From Halobellus clavatus (GTDB taxonomy: Archaea > Halobacteriota > Halobacteria > Halobacteriales > Haloferacaceae): DNA of 64,000 bases. A model generated the notes under the pieces. The model had not been told where the DNA came from, did no database searches, and saw only the letters and a list, made by a program, of their open reading frames with translations. Every line of letters begins with the position of its first letter. Position 1 is the first letter of the stretch. The translations under genes and the position numbers were made by a program. The stretch spans positions 1 through 64,000 of the forward strand of contig NZ_FNPB01000014.1 of the NCBI RefSeq assembly GCF_900107195.1, in the 5' to 3' direction. This document shows, piece after piece, positions 1 through 7,663 of this stretch.

Positions 1-215
1 TGATAGAAGCCACCCGGTGAGATCGTCTCATCAGCCGTGGAGTTGTAACTGCGTCTGAAGCCAGCGAGTGTTCGGCTCTCGCCTGCGGCGAAGCCGAACA
101 CGAGCGCCCACACGAGGACTGGTACCTGTAGCTTGCCCTCTCGCTCGACCACGCCGAGTTCCTCGGCGTGCTCTTCGAGGAACTCGGAAGGAAACAGTGT
201 AGTAAGCCGACGCAT
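1..215 (-). CDS. IS4-type transposase, N-terminal part, cut by window edge
   Basis: Reading leftwards from an ATG at 215, the minus strand encodes a 71-residue N-terminus beginning MRRLTTLFPSEFLEEHAEEL and containing VWALVFGFAAGESRTLAGF. This N-terminus is what I know from the large ISH8-like IS4-family transposases of haloarchaea (DDE enzymes that cut and paste their own element). The catalytic DDE residues would lie beyond the left edge, so activity cannot be judged. The element end lies between this start and the integrase fragment that begins near 318. Family assignment is from recognition of the N-terminal pattern only. Confidence 0.72.
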   Translation of the reverse strand, partial: MRRLTTLFPSEFLEEHAEELGVVEREGKLQVPVLVWALVFGFAAGESRTLAGFRRSYNSTADETISPGGFY

Positions 216-223
216 GATTCTCG

Positions 224-262
224 ATGAGGAGGCTTCTGTGTGCACAGCGGTTGCCTCCTCAT
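224..262. repeat. 10-bp inverted repeat at the 5' end of the IS element
   Basis: ATGAGGAGGC at 224-233 is perfectly complementary to GCCTCCTCAT at 253-262, with a 19-nt loop. It lies directly upstream of the transposase start, in the untranslated end of the IS element. It could be part of the transposase recognition end or an RNA hairpin limiting read-in transcription. The true terminal inverted repeat cannot be identified because the other element end is outside the window. Confidence 0.55.
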
Positions 263-317
263 TCCTCTCGAAAAGAAGCCTCGATAAGCCGTCACTGTCA
301 CGTGGTTCTCCTCTTAG

Positions 318-608
318 CTAAAGACGGATACGCGGCCCTGTATGTACGGTCTGGAGTGTCCTCACGACCGGGATCCAGATACTTGCGAGGCAACACGCCA
401 CGACAAGGCGAGCAGCTGCCCCTCGTCCCGATCTCCTCATATGATTCGGACGGGGTCGCTGACGGCTCACCTCGACGCGGGTACTCCGAAGCCGGTTCTC
501 AGTGATCGGGCCGATGCGACCGAACAGACACTTGATCGACATTATGATCAAGCGTCGAAGCGCGAGCAGATGCTTCGGCGGGAGGACTTCATCGCGGAGG
601 ATCTGTGA
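318..608 (+). pseudogene. tyrosine integrase, C-terminal remnant cut by the IS element
   Basis: After a stop at 315-317 the frame reads into a Cys-containing stretch (PCMYGLECPHDRDPDTCEAT), then SPHMIRTGSLTAHL, LSDRADA and DRHYDQ. In haloarchaeal virus and plasmid integrases this is the C-terminal end: the CPHDRDP-CEAT stretch, the box II H-x-x-R (HMIR) and the nucleophilic Tyr (RHYDQ). The N-terminal arm-binding part and the box I Arg are absent and the IS element lies immediately upstream, so the gene was most likely interrupted and lost its 5' half. It marks the left side of this region as a former integrative element. It is unlikely to be functional. Confidence 0.72.
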
Positions 609-681
609 TGTCTACCGGGATTCCCGTAGCCGCGTCGCATCGAGATGCGGCTTTCCAGTATCCGTGTTGGCCCATCCCCAA

Positions 682-706
682 TCCGGTCGGCGTCTTGCTG
701 ACCGGA
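682..706. repeat. hairpin upstream of the zinc-finger gene chain
   Basis: TCCGGTC (682-688) pairs with GACCGGA (700-706) around an 11-nt loop, with C-runs and G-runs (676-679, 711-714) able to extend the stem imperfectly. It lies in the 237-bp gap after the integrase remnant. It could end transcription from the IS/integrase side, but there is no T-run after it. Confidence 0.4.
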
Positions 707-757
707 ATTCGGGGCCACAACTCCCCAGCCACCTAATTTCGTCCGATAACGAAACTC

Positions 758-794
758 CAGAGAGGCCTCTCTGTTCGAAACAGAAGAAATATTC
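758..794 (+). promoter_or_regulatory. perfect 16-bp palindrome plus TATA-like element before the Cys-rich gene chain
   Basis: CAGAGAGGCCTCTCTG at 758-773 is its own reverse complement. A TATA-like stretch (AAATATTC, 787-794) follows 14 bp later, placing the predicted transcription start near 817, just before the first small gene. A dimeric repressor binding the palindrome would sit directly over the TFB/TBP region, so this is a candidate operator. The regulator is not known; the wHTH protein at the end of the same gene chain is one candidate. Confidence 0.5.
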
Positions 795-845
795 TGACGG
801 CCCCCCGTTCAGTTACTCGATTCTCTCCACAGGTAGGTGGTCCGC

Positions 846-1055
846 GTGACGCTCGAGAGACGCGTCGCCGCCAACGGAGACACTCGGATCGTCACCGTCG
901 AGTGTCCTCTCTGTGGCGAGCCACTCCGCGATCGTCACCCTCTCTCGCTCCACATCCGACGCTCCTGTCCCGCTCGAGATCGCTTCCGTCCGCCGAGAGC
1001 CCTCCGAGACGGCGGCCCAGATCCGGCCGTGACCGACGGAGGTGAGCAGCGGTGA
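846..1055 (+). CDS. small zinc-finger protein (CxxC...H...C)
   Basis: A 69-aa protein with the block CPLCGEPLRDRHPLSLHIRR followed by SCP. The spacing CxxC-x(n)-H-x(4)-C fits a C2HC-type zinc finger. The GTG at 846 is preferred over the GTG at 837 because AGGTGG at 835-840 makes a ribosome-binding site 5 nt upstream of it. Its stop overlaps the next start (GTG at 1052). It is the first of four Cys-rich genes chained by overlapping stop and start codons. Such tiny zinc-finger proteins are common in haloarchaeal plasmids and proviruses, where they are presumed to bind DNA; no function is shown here. Confidence 0.6.
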   Translation: MTLERRVAANGDTRIVTVECPLCGEPLRDRHPLSLHIRRSCPARDRFRPPRALRDGGPDPAVTDGGEQR

Positions 1056-1249
1056 CGCAGTGCTACGAGTGCGGCCGCCGCATCACCCGCCTCGATCAGG
1101 CGCGCAACTGCCTCCTCGCCGACAGCGAGCACCTCGTCGTCCTCTGCTACCAGTGTCGATCGACCAGACCCTCCGAGAAGCAGTACTCGCCATCGAACGG
1201 CCTCCCACCACGGTCGAAGGTCCGGATCCCGGGAGGTGACTCCTCTTGA
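1052..1249 (+). CDS. small Cys-rich (zinc-ribbon-like) protein
   Basis: A 65-aa protein starting with GTG inside the stop of the previous gene. It has CYECGRRI near the N-terminus and CYQC around residue 35, two CxxC knuckles separated by about 28 residues, the layout of a zinc ribbon. The C-terminus (after about residue 45) is short, basic and low in structure. Its stop (1247-1249) overlaps the TTG start of the next gene, so translation of the chain is probably coupled. I do not recognise a family; the genetic context suggests a plasmid or provirus accessory function. Confidence 0.55.
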   Translation: MTQCYECGRRITRLDQARNCLLADSEHLVVLCYQCRSTRPSEKQYSPSNGLPPRSKVRIPGGDSS

Positions 1250-1365
1250 CCGAGGTCTGCTTCGGCCCGTGTGACAACGACGCCGAGGTCGTCGTCCAGG
1301 GGAAGCACGTCTGTCGTTCGTGCGCTGCGCTCCTCGAGGGCGAACCCACGGAGGGATCAGCGTGA
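1246..1365 (+). CDS. 39-aa double-CxxC mini-protein with TTG start
   Basis: A 39-codon frame from TTG at 1246 (inside the stop of the preceding gene) to TGA at 1363-1365. It reads MTEVCFGPCDNDAEVVVQGK, then HVCRSCAALLEGE. The two Cys pairs (CxxxC and CxxC) suggest one small zinc-binding knuckle. Evidence that it is real: the stop-start overlaps on both sides match the pattern of its neighbours (TTGA at its start, GTGA at its end), and the Cys pairs are preserved. It is below the usual size limit of gene finders and may be missed in annotations. Confidence 0.5.
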   Translation: MTEVCFGPCDNDAEVVVQGKHVCRSCAALLEGEPTEGSA

Positions 1366-1571
1366 GTAAGTCCCTCGACCCTGCCGCCGGCGAGTACGGC
1401 GTCGCCGTCGAGGCGATCTGCGTCGGCTGTCGGCAGGTCCGGACGAAGCGCTACCCGAAGGCCGTCCCCGAGGCCGTCTCTCTCGGGCAGTCGTTCAAGC
1501 ACGTCTGTCACCGCTGTCAGAAGGCGACCTACTGGAACGTCCGTGACGTCCTCGAGGAGGAATCGCGGTGA
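1362..1571 (+). CDS. small zinc-ribbon protein
   Basis: A 69-aa protein from GTG at 1362, overlapping the stop of the 39-aa gene by 4 nt. The sequence has CVGCRQVRTKRY and CHRCQKATYWNV, again two CxxC knuckles about 30 residues apart, so a zinc-ribbon fold is likely. A longer frame opens upstream (GTG at 1320), but the GTGA overlap at 1362 fits the rest of the chain. Its own stop (1569-1571) overlaps the GTG of the 547-aa gene. Role unknown; its position directly before the large wHTH protein suggests a shared DNA or RNA transaction. Confidence 0.6.
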   Translation: MSKSLDPAAGEYGVAVEAICVGCRQVRTKRYPKAVPEAVSLGQSFKHVCHRCQKATYWNVRDVLEEESR

Positions 1572-3211
1572 GTCACCAGTCACCCGCCTACCACGAGATC
1601 GACGCCTTCTGGTGGTTCACTGACAACGGACTGAGCCCCTATTGGGCGCTCACCCAGCTCGGGATCCAGAAGCTCGACGGGTACGCCGAGATCCAGCGGG
1701 AGGTCGGCGGCGAGGAGTGGCAGATCCGCTTCAGCTACAACTCCGATACCGGTCTCGCCCCGCGTCCGTCCGATCCAATCAACGGCGAAAAGGTCTACGA
1801 GTGGAAGATTCACGTCGAGAACGTCTTCACCGAGTCGAAGGCCGACTACGTCGTATCCCCCCGCTGGGATGGACTCAAGAAGCCGAACGGAGACGAGGCT
1901 CAGATCCCTTGGTGCGGCGGTGAAGGCTGTCAGATTCACCTCCAAGGATCGAACCTCTCGTTCGACGAGTACCAGTGGCTTCTCCAGCGGTCGCTCCAAG
2001 AACTCGCGGAGCACGCCGACACCGATATCTCCCGGCGCTACTTCAACCGGATCCGAGGCGATTCTAACATCAGCACGCTCGAGCGCTACGTCAGGCTGAA
2101 GCGTGAGTACGCGAAGAAGCTCACGCGGTCCACCGGCGCGTTCTACTCGGTGATGCACCTGCTCGCCGACGAGAAGGGCTCACAGTGGGTCTACAAGGGA
2201 GACAACACCGATATCGTGGGATACCGACACGCGATGGATCTCGATCCCGTTTCGTCGTCGGATCTGATCGATGATCATCACCTCGGGAAGCGACTGAAGA
2301 GCTACCACCCGAAGCACGTCCGTTCAGAGGAGAGCGGCGACGATCCACTCTCCTCACCGAAGTTCGGGGTCGCGTTCCACAAGTCGTTGAACACGACGGA
2401 CAGCTTCACCGGCGAGTACAGCAGTAACGGCCACTCGGTGAAGTGGGCCGATCGGGACGACCTCGTTCGCGAGCTCGACGAGACGCTGGTGAATGTTCTT
2501 CGGTGGGCTGGCGTGCCGATCAAGGCCGACCCGACCGTGTTCGTCGAGGACGATCACTTCGAGCTCGAGGAGTCTGACCGGTCGCTCGGCTACTGGGATG
2601 ATCCCACGCCGGCGCTGGAGGCCGAACAGGAGAACCTGATCACGACGGTCCTGCAAGACCTCTCGCCCAGTGCCCGCGACGTAATGAAGACGCTCGCGAC
2701 TGACGGCGGCGAGGCTCGCTACGACGAGATCGCCGACGAGACGGGCTACTCAGTGAGTCAGATCTACCGCGCCCTCGAGGAGATCGGCGACGTCGTGGTG
2801 AACGACAACGGCCTCGTCCGGTACTACTCGGAGAAGATCCGCCAAGAGATTACTGCGATCGTCGAGCGCGTCGAGGACTTCGTCGGTGACAGTGTCCAGC
2901 GCGTCGCGAAGCTCGCGAACGTCGAGACGCGATCGGCCGCGGACTCGGCGATCCAGCGCTGGATGGACAAGTACGGCGCGCAGTTCGACCTAAACGGCGA
3001 TCGAGGGAAGATTCGGTTCGATACAGTCCTCTCGAAACTGAAGACCGATCCTGAACCGACGCTTCGAGAGGTCCTCCAGAAGGGGCTCGACGCATGGTGT
3101 CGTGCCGGGCGCGACGTCTTGGATTTCGTGGAACTCGAGTTCGAGGCGCGGAAGATCCGCGGCCGGAATCGCGATGACGGTCTCGTGAGGCGCGAGCAGA
3201 TCGACTGGTAG
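1568..3211 (+). CDS. 547-aa winged-helix protein of an integrated plasmid or virus
   Basis: GTG start inside the stop of the previous gene. The N-terminal part (about 1-340) is acidic with many aromatic residues (DAFWWFTDNGLSPYWALTQL) and matches no fold I know; it contains the Cys pair CGGEGC near residue 117. Around residues 365-420 a clear winged-helix DNA-binding unit appears (LSPSARDVMKTLATDGG, then YDEIADETGYSVSQIYRAL), and a second HTH-like unit follows (about 440-490). Proteins of this build sit in haloarchaeal plasmids and proviruses behind small zinc-finger genes. A replication-initiation or regulatory role is an inference from that context; no catalytic motif of a Rep protein is visible. 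Confidence 0.6.
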   Translation: MSHQSPAYHEIDAFWWFTDNGLSPYWALTQLGIQKLDGYAEIQREVGGEEWQIRFSYNSDTGLAPRPSDPINGEKVYEWKIHVENVFTESKADYVVSPRWDGLKKPNGDEAQIPWCGGEGCQIHLQGSNLSFDEYQWLLQRSLQELAEHADTDISRRYFNRIRGDSNISTLERYVRLKREYAKKLTRSTGAFYSVMHLLADEKGSQWVYKGDNTDIVGYRHAMDLDPVSSSDLIDDHHLGKRLKSYHPKHVRSEESGDDPLSSPKFGVAFHKSLNTTDSFTGEYSSNGHSVKWADRDDLVRELDETLVNVLRWAGVPIKADPTVFVEDDHFELEESDRSLGYWDDPTPALEAEQENLITTVLQDLSPSARDVMKTLATDGGEARYDEIADETGYSVSQIYRALEEIGDVVVNDNGLVRYYSEKIRQEITAIVERVEDFVGDSVQRVAKLANVETRSAADSAIQRWMDKYGAQFDLNGDRGKIRFDTVLSKLKTDPEPTLREVLQKGLDAWCRAGRDVLDFVELEFEARKIRGRNRDDGLVRREQIDW

Positions 3212-3385
3212 CGCGGTGACTGCTGAGTGGCAACACCGTCCTGCGCTTCTTTTCTTTAAATACTCACCTGCCTAACCCCCGTTTCGCGTGGACTCGTGTT
3301 CTCGCTGGATTCGTTGGTTTCGGAGTCTTCTGGGATAGAATTTTCTTCGGCGTTCCCGGCGGGTGGGAAGATTCCGTTAGGAAAG

Positions 3386-3402
3386 TGTCCCTAAAAGGGA
3401 CA
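3386..3402. repeat. perfect 7-bp hairpin
   Basis: TGTCCCT (3386-3392) and AGGGACA (3396-3402) pair around an AAA loop. It lies 175 bp after the 547-aa wHTH gene. It could be a transcript-ending hairpin or a protein-binding dyad; the sequence after it is A-rich rather than T-rich. Confidence 0.45.
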
Positions 3403-3484
3403 GAAACAGAAAATACCCCTGCGGCTGCGCAAAAATTCGACCCTCCAGTTGAAACGCGGTGAGAGTGTCATAGGAGATTTATTG

Positions 3485-3537
3485 CGGTGTTTATTTCACG
3501 ATCTCACGGCCGAATCAGCCTTGAGAGCCTGCGTACG
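3485..3537 (+). repeat. direct repeat, left copy (partner 14925-14977)
   Basis: 53 bp starting CGGTGTTTATTTCACG that recur at 14925-14977 with 43 of 53 positions identical by my count. The two copies have the same orientation and bracket about 11.4 kb of accessory genes. They could be remnants of attachment sites, or of a sequence that followed two related replication genes. Confidence 0.6.
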
Positions 3538-3583
3538 AATGTACCGCTGATATTTTACCAGATTGCTTAATGTTCATAGCGGC

Positions 3584-3613
3584 GTGCTGAATACAACGCG
3601 CGAATCTTGTACG
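3584..3613 (+). repeat. 30-bp dispersed motif, copy 1
   Basis: GTGCTGAAT, five variable bases, then GCGCGAATCTTGTACG. Two related copies occur at 5543-5572 and 7664-7693 on the same strand. Each copy lies at a gene boundary in the AT-rich block, which suggests scars or ends of small mobile elements rather than coding sequence. Confidence 0.5.
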
Positions 3614-3793
3614 CAGCGTCATTAAATGAGATCAGTAGAACCGATCAATATAGTGGTTCTATCTGCAGATGATCATACTGTACATCCTCATTCGTTTATG
3701 AGCACGTGTGATATCTCGCTTACTGCCTGGAAAGTCGGATACTTACTTATCAGTTATCTTACTTTTATACGTGTGTGGACACATCTATTCTAT

Positions 3794-5158
3794 ATGCAGA
3801 ATGGATCACAAGAGCAAAAAAGTAATCGTGACACACAATCGAGTCGCCGATCGGTGCTGAAGGGATCACTCGTCGCTATTGGAATGGGTGGTAGCCTTTC
3901 GGGAGTCGCGGCTGGGAAAGGAGGAAAAGGAAAAAAGGGTGGCGGAAACGGCGGCGAAACGGGCTACGCCGGGGCTGGACCCTACGATCCAGCAGGTGAA
4001 GGAGAGTGTAGTGATGGCTACAAATCCCAGGTATTCTCGCTGTGGGCTGGCCAAGACAACGACGCGGGAACCGTCACGCTCAGCAGTGATAAAGACAATA
4101 TCTACGTGACCTACGACACGAACGAGAGTGCCGACCTCAAAGAGGTCCACGTGGATATCTATTCGACGGCGGATGCGGTTCCGGATAAACGACCGGCACC
4201 GGGACAAGCCGATTATAAAGCTGAAAATCTGTATTCGGATGCGTACACGGTTACTGTGCCATTTGCAGATCTGGGCGAAACCGTGGAGTGTGGTGATGAC
4301 TACTACGTCATTGCCCACACAGCGCTTGCGAGCGACGATGGCAGGGATAACGACGAAGACGCGGATTCAGATCTCTCGAACGACGGCGAAACTGCCTATG
4401 CAGGTGGGAGTAAGAGTGCGCTTGAAGACGGCAAGGGCGCTTGGTTCTACGTGGCAGAATACACCATCGTGTGCTGTCTCCACGACATCAAGGGCTCGGT
4501 CTATACTGACACGGATAGTAGCGGCTCGTTCGACGAAGACGAGAGTGGGTGGGGTGGCATTACGGTAACGCTCGAAGATGACGCCGGAAACGTTGTGGCC
4601 ACCACAACTACGAATACTGACGGCACCTACACGTTCGGAGACATTCCTGGTGGCGAGGACTACTCGGTGGTCGTGGCGACCCCGGATGACTATGTGGGAA
4701 CGCAAAACTCGGGCGGCTACGAGATTACGGATCTCGATGCTGACCTAACAGGCGTCGATTTCGGTTACACCGAACAGGCAGATACCGACTTCACGTACAA
4801 CGTCGAGGCCGACTACAAGCAGGAAACCGGCAACATCAAGTTCGAGTCTACCTCTGAACCTGCGCTGGGCGAGGACGGTCGTAGCGAAACGGATACATTC
4901 ACATTCACCGCAGGGAGCGAGGACAGCGAGTTGACAGTCGAGACAAAGAACCAGGATACGGTGTCCGAGATGATCACGCCTGGAGAGACCGTGACGATGA
5001 GTAACGGATTCGACGTGACTTGGGACAGCATCACAGGAAACAATGATGGCACGTATACATACGAGTTCACCGTGACGAGCGACGCCGACAATACTACTGG
5101 CGCGTTGAGCTACGTGGCATTCGACACGGACGCGCCGGAAGGTAGCATTTCAGCATAG
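3794..5158 (+). CDS. Tat-secreted protein with SdrD B-like domain
   Basis: A 454-aa protein. The ATG at 3794 is chosen because TTTTATAC at 3763-3770 lies 27 nt upstream (leaderless start) and because it places a Tat signal at the N-terminus (SRRSVLKGSLVAIGMGG). A Gly/Lys-rich linker follows. Residues about 50-230 form a domain I do not recognise (SLWAGQDNDAGTVTLS). Residues about 235-330 match an SdrD B/Cna-B-type beta sandwich: GSVYTDTDSSGSFDEDE, then TTTNTDGTYTFGDIPGG. A further beta-rich domain ends the protein. There is no C-terminal membrane anchor or PGF-CTERM-like tail, so it is probably released or loosely bound. Codon use is AT-richer than the core genes. Function in adhesion or matrix is an inference. 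Confidence 0.65.
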   Translation: MQNGSQEQKSNRDTQSSRRSVLKGSLVAIGMGGSLSGVAAGKGGKGKKGGGNGGETGYAGAGPYDPAGEGECSDGYKSQVFSLWAGQDNDAGTVTLSSDKDNIYVTYDTNESADLKEVHVDIYSTADAVPDKRPAPGQADYKAENLYSDAYTVTVPFADLGETVECGDDYYVIAHTALASDDGRDNDEDADSDLSNDGETAYAGGSKSALEDGKGAWFYVAEYTIVCCLHDIKGSVYTDTDSSGSFDEDESGWGGITVTLEDDAGNVVATTTTNTDGTYTFGDIPGGEDYSVVVATPDDYVGTQNSGGYEITDLDADLTGVDFGYTEQADTDFTYNVEADYKQETGNIKFESTSEPALGEDGRSETDTFTFTAGSEDSELTVETKNQDTVSEMITPGETVTMSNGFDVTWDSITGNNDGTYTYEFTVTSDADNTTGALSYVAFDTDAPEGSISA

Positions 5159-5660
5159 AGTCTCTCGTAGAATCGGTATCATACCTTCCGTATCAACCGA
5201 TGTTGACATCATTGGAGAGAAGTAAGTCAGATTAGTACGTCCAAGGTGTAAGAGGTTCTCTATCAGTTCAGTTATGTCTATTACCGGAAGTGAAGTCAAG
5301 GGGCTATAAAAATAATATGAGGCTGTTCAGCCCACAAGCCATCCGTATCAATCCCCAGCCGTCAACCAGTTAGATGTAGCAGTTTGGGCTTCTATTGAGA
5401 ACAAGCATCTCTGTTTCTTCAGGAGATTCCGATATAGCGCTCCTGCCTACTCCGATGGTTCCATAGCATACCCCAGTGATAGATGCAGCCTCTGTATCGG
5501 TCACTGACGAGATCTCTATATCGGAACCTTGTCATATAGGGTTGTGCAAGACCGAACGCGCGTATCTTGTGACCTGGTTGTGCCTGTGTACCGTGCTTTT
5601 TGTGTCTTCGTCATTGTCTCGATGTGAACACTATTTTTTGTCTACTGTCAGTACGGTCCG
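5159..5660. other. 502-bp AT-rich intergenic stretch
   Basis: No credible gene seen. There is a strong TATA-like stretch (CTATAAAAATAATATG around 5303-5318) followed only by a 17-codon frame, one copy of the dispersed 30-bp motif (5543-5572), and a T-run (about 5632-5639) about 26 nt before the next gene that can serve as its promoter element. The 62-codon open frame at 5476-5664 has no protein-like composition. The stretch may be a decayed insertion. Confidence 0.5.
5543..5572 (+). repeat. 30-bp dispersed motif, copy 2
   Basis: Related to the motifs at 3584-3613 and 7664-7693. The conserved part is GCGCGTATCTTGT at the 3' side; the 5' side is more diverged (GTTGTGCAAGACCGAAC). It lies between the SdrD-like gene and the CNNM gene. 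Confidence 0.4.
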
Positions 5661-6731
5661 ATGATGGAACCGCTTGAGATCGGACTACGGATTTTCGGTG
5701 GAATCGTTCTTATCGGGGTGAACGCCTACTTTGTTGCAATCGAATTCGCCCTGACCCGTCTCAGGCAGTACCCCAAATCGGAGCTCAACACACCCGGACT
5801 CGAACTCGCATGGGAGATGACTAACGACTTGGAGTTTTACCTGACGACGTGTCAGGTCTGGATCTCCGGGACCAGTATTGCACTGGGGATTATCGCCGAA
5901 CCCGGACTCGCAGCCCTGTTCGAACCGCTGTTCCAAAACACGACCCTGGCATCGATCGGGGCTGGTTCGCTCCTCGGATTTCTTCTTATCAACCTAGTCC
6001 ATCTCACCCACGGCGAACAGACACCGACGTACCTCGGCGTTGAACGCTCCAAACAGGTCGCCCAGTATGGAGCACGACCACTGTACTGGTTTGCCAAAAT
6101 ACTCGCTCCGGCCATTTGGGTCGGTGACTCGGTTGCAAAGGCAACACTCGGCCTGTTCGGCATCGAGATGACCCAATCATGGACAGAAACCGGTGAGGAA
6201 GTCATCAAAACCCGTGCAGACCTCCGGAACCAACTTGGATCGGTACTCAAAGAGGGCGAGGTGGCTGAGGACCGCCGTGAGGAAGTGATGAACGCCTTGA
6301 CCATCGGTGAACAATCGGTAGAAGAGGTCATGATTCCGCCCGAGGATATCGTGGCACTGTCTACTGAAGACGATCTCGAATCGAACTTCGGGAAACTCGA
6401 AGAGCACCCACATACGCGGTATCCGCTGATTGGTGAGAACCTGACCGACTTCCGTGGAGTCGTCTACAGTCCGGCGCTGTTCAACCACCGTGAAGAACTG
6501 TTCGCCGGTGACCGCGAGTTCACTGAATTGGCAGCACCGCCGATGACGCTCTCACCCGATACCGACGTGAGTGATGCGATCGATCAGTTCCAGACGGAAG
6601 GGCAGGAACTCGCGCTCGTCATCGAGGAGGGCGATGTGGTCGGGCAGGTGACTGTCACCGACCTGCTAGAGACCATTATTGGTGAGGTCGAAGACCCACT
6701 TGATCAAGACGACCCCGACATACTCGATTAG
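5661..6731 (+). CDS. CNNM/CBS-pair membrane protein (hemolysin C/CorC type)
   Basis: A 356-aa protein. Residues about 5-180 form a DUF21/CNNM transmembrane domain with three to four hydrophobic spans (IFGGIVLIGVNAYFVAIEFA; ASIGAGSLLGFLLINLV), including the typical FVAIEFALTR and HLTHGEQTPTYLGVER stretches. Residues about 220-345 form a CBS pair (VEEVMIPPEDIVALS; ALVIEEGDVVGQVTVTDLLE). The family is linked to Mg2+/Co2+ export and is often wrongly called hemolysin. The C-terminal CorC_HlyC transporter-associated domain is missing, as in other short haloarchaeal members. It stands alone between intergenic gaps in the island; ATG at 5661 or 5664 is possible. Confidence 0.75.
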   Translation: MMEPLEIGLRIFGGIVLIGVNAYFVAIEFALTRLRQYPKSELNTPGLELAWEMTNDLEFYLTTCQVWISGTSIALGIIAEPGLAALFEPLFQNTTLASIGAGSLLGFLLINLVHLTHGEQTPTYLGVERSKQVAQYGARPLYWFAKILAPAIWVGDSVAKATLGLFGIEMTQSWTETGEEVIKTRADLRNQLGSVLKEGEVAEDRREEVMNALTIGEQSVEEVMIPPEDIVALSTEDDLESNFGKLEEHPHTRYPLIGENLTDFRGVVYSPALFNHREELFAGDREFTELAAPPMTLSPDTDVSDAIDQFQTEGQELALVIEEGDVVGQVTVTDLLETIIGEVEDPLDQDDPDILD

Positions 6732-6926
6732 CGAACACAGACGTGTTCAGGTAGCGGTTTCACTGTACCATCAGGCCAACACTTCGAGGTAATTGAATAG
6801 GGGCTCCTGAGGTTGTATGACTCCCGATGTAGCCGCCAGCCTCTTGCCTCTAATTCAGCGGGCACTCTGTTGAATTGTCACTGATATGCCGCCTTTGAAT
6901 TCGGGGGCGCAGCGTTTTTGTGGTGG
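6732..6926. other. intergenic gap, 195 bp
   Basis: No gene seen. The gap holds a likely TATA element (TTTGAAT, 6894-6900) about 30 nt before the ATG of the recombinase gene. Nothing else stands out. Confidence 0.4.
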
Positions 6927-7631
6927 ATGACGGACAACTATCAGCAGTCGAATGAATGGGCACAGCAGCATCGACAATCCCTGACGACGCGGCACACTCA
7001 CGAGGATGCACTCACAGACCGAGAATTCGAACTCCTGTTGGAAGCGTGTAATTCACTGTCGGAGCCGCGGGACTTGCAGGCTCGGTTCGTCTGTCTGGCT
7101 GCTGGCCGACTCGGACTCCGGGCTGGCGAAATCGCGCACTTCCAAGCAGAGTGGCTTGATTGGGATCGGATGCTGCTTCGCATTCCACAACACGAACCTT
7201 GCGAGTGCGGCTATTGTCGTCGGCAAGCAGCACAAGAAACGACTCACAATGCACAACTCACACAGCAAGAAGCGATGGAAGCTCGCTGGCACCCGAAGAC
7301 GGTTGCTTCCTCTCGGTCGATTCCTGTTGACCTGTCGCTGCGGCTTGAGCTGTGTCTGGAACGATTCACCGACCAATACGACTCGTTCCCTCGATCCCGT
7401 ACTACTGTCAATAGACGTGTGACAGCTGCCGCAGAGGCAGCAGACATTGACGGTCGGGTCTATCCTCATTGTCTCCGTGCGACCGCTGCCAGCTACCACG
7501 CCTACCAAGGGGTTGCGCCGGTGCCACTCCAAGCGCTTATGGGGTGGAGCGACCTAGCAACAGCACAGAAGTACATCCGCATTTCCGGAAGAGCCACGGC
7601 TGACGCTCTTCGACAAATCCACCACCGATGA
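6927..7631 (+). CDS. tyrosine recombinase (integrase/XerC-D-like)
   Basis: A 234-aa site-specific recombinase lacking a separate N-terminal core-binding domain of normal size. The catalytic set is visible: box I Arg in GLRAGEIAH, box II HCLRATAAS (H-x-x-R), MGWSD (Trp in the H/W position) and the Tyr nucleophile in YIRISG. A Cys-rich insertion (CECGYCRRQ) sits in the middle and may bind zinc. The ATG at 6927 is preferred over the TTG at 6918. Short stand-alone recombinases of this type are frequent on haloarchaeal chromosomes and islands. No clear attachment site is adjacent. All catalytic residues are present, so it may be active. Confidence 0.8.
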   Translation: MTDNYQQSNEWAQQHRQSLTTRHTHEDALTDREFELLLEACNSLSEPRDLQARFVCLAAGRLGLRAGEIAHFQAEWLDWDRMLLRIPQHEPCECGYCRRQAAQETTHNAQLTQQEAMEARWHPKTVASSRSIPVDLSLRLELCLERFTDQYDSFPRSRTTVNRRVTAAAEAADIDGRVYPHCLRATAASYHAYQGVAPVPLQALMGWSDLATAQKYIRISGRATADALRQIHHR

Positions 7632-7663
7632 AAGCGGTCTAATATCTATCAGCTCTCATCGTC

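Larger units (their letters stand above)
3212..3793. other. 582-bp AT-rich intergenic stretch with repeats
   Basis: No credible gene. It holds the perfect hairpin 3386-3402, one copy of a direct repeat (3485-3537) whose partner is at 14925-14977, one copy of a 30-bp motif (3584-3613) seen again at 5543-5572 and 7664-7693, and the TATA element of the next gene (TTTTATAC, 3763-3770). Base composition is clearly lower in GC than the preceding gene chain, which suggests that this is a junction between two pieces of different origin. Confidence 0.6.

Noticed and set aside
5476-5664. 62-codon open frame as a gene
   Set aside because: Composition is not protein-like for a haloarchaeon, it contains a copy of the dispersed motif, and its end overlaps the CNNM gene start.
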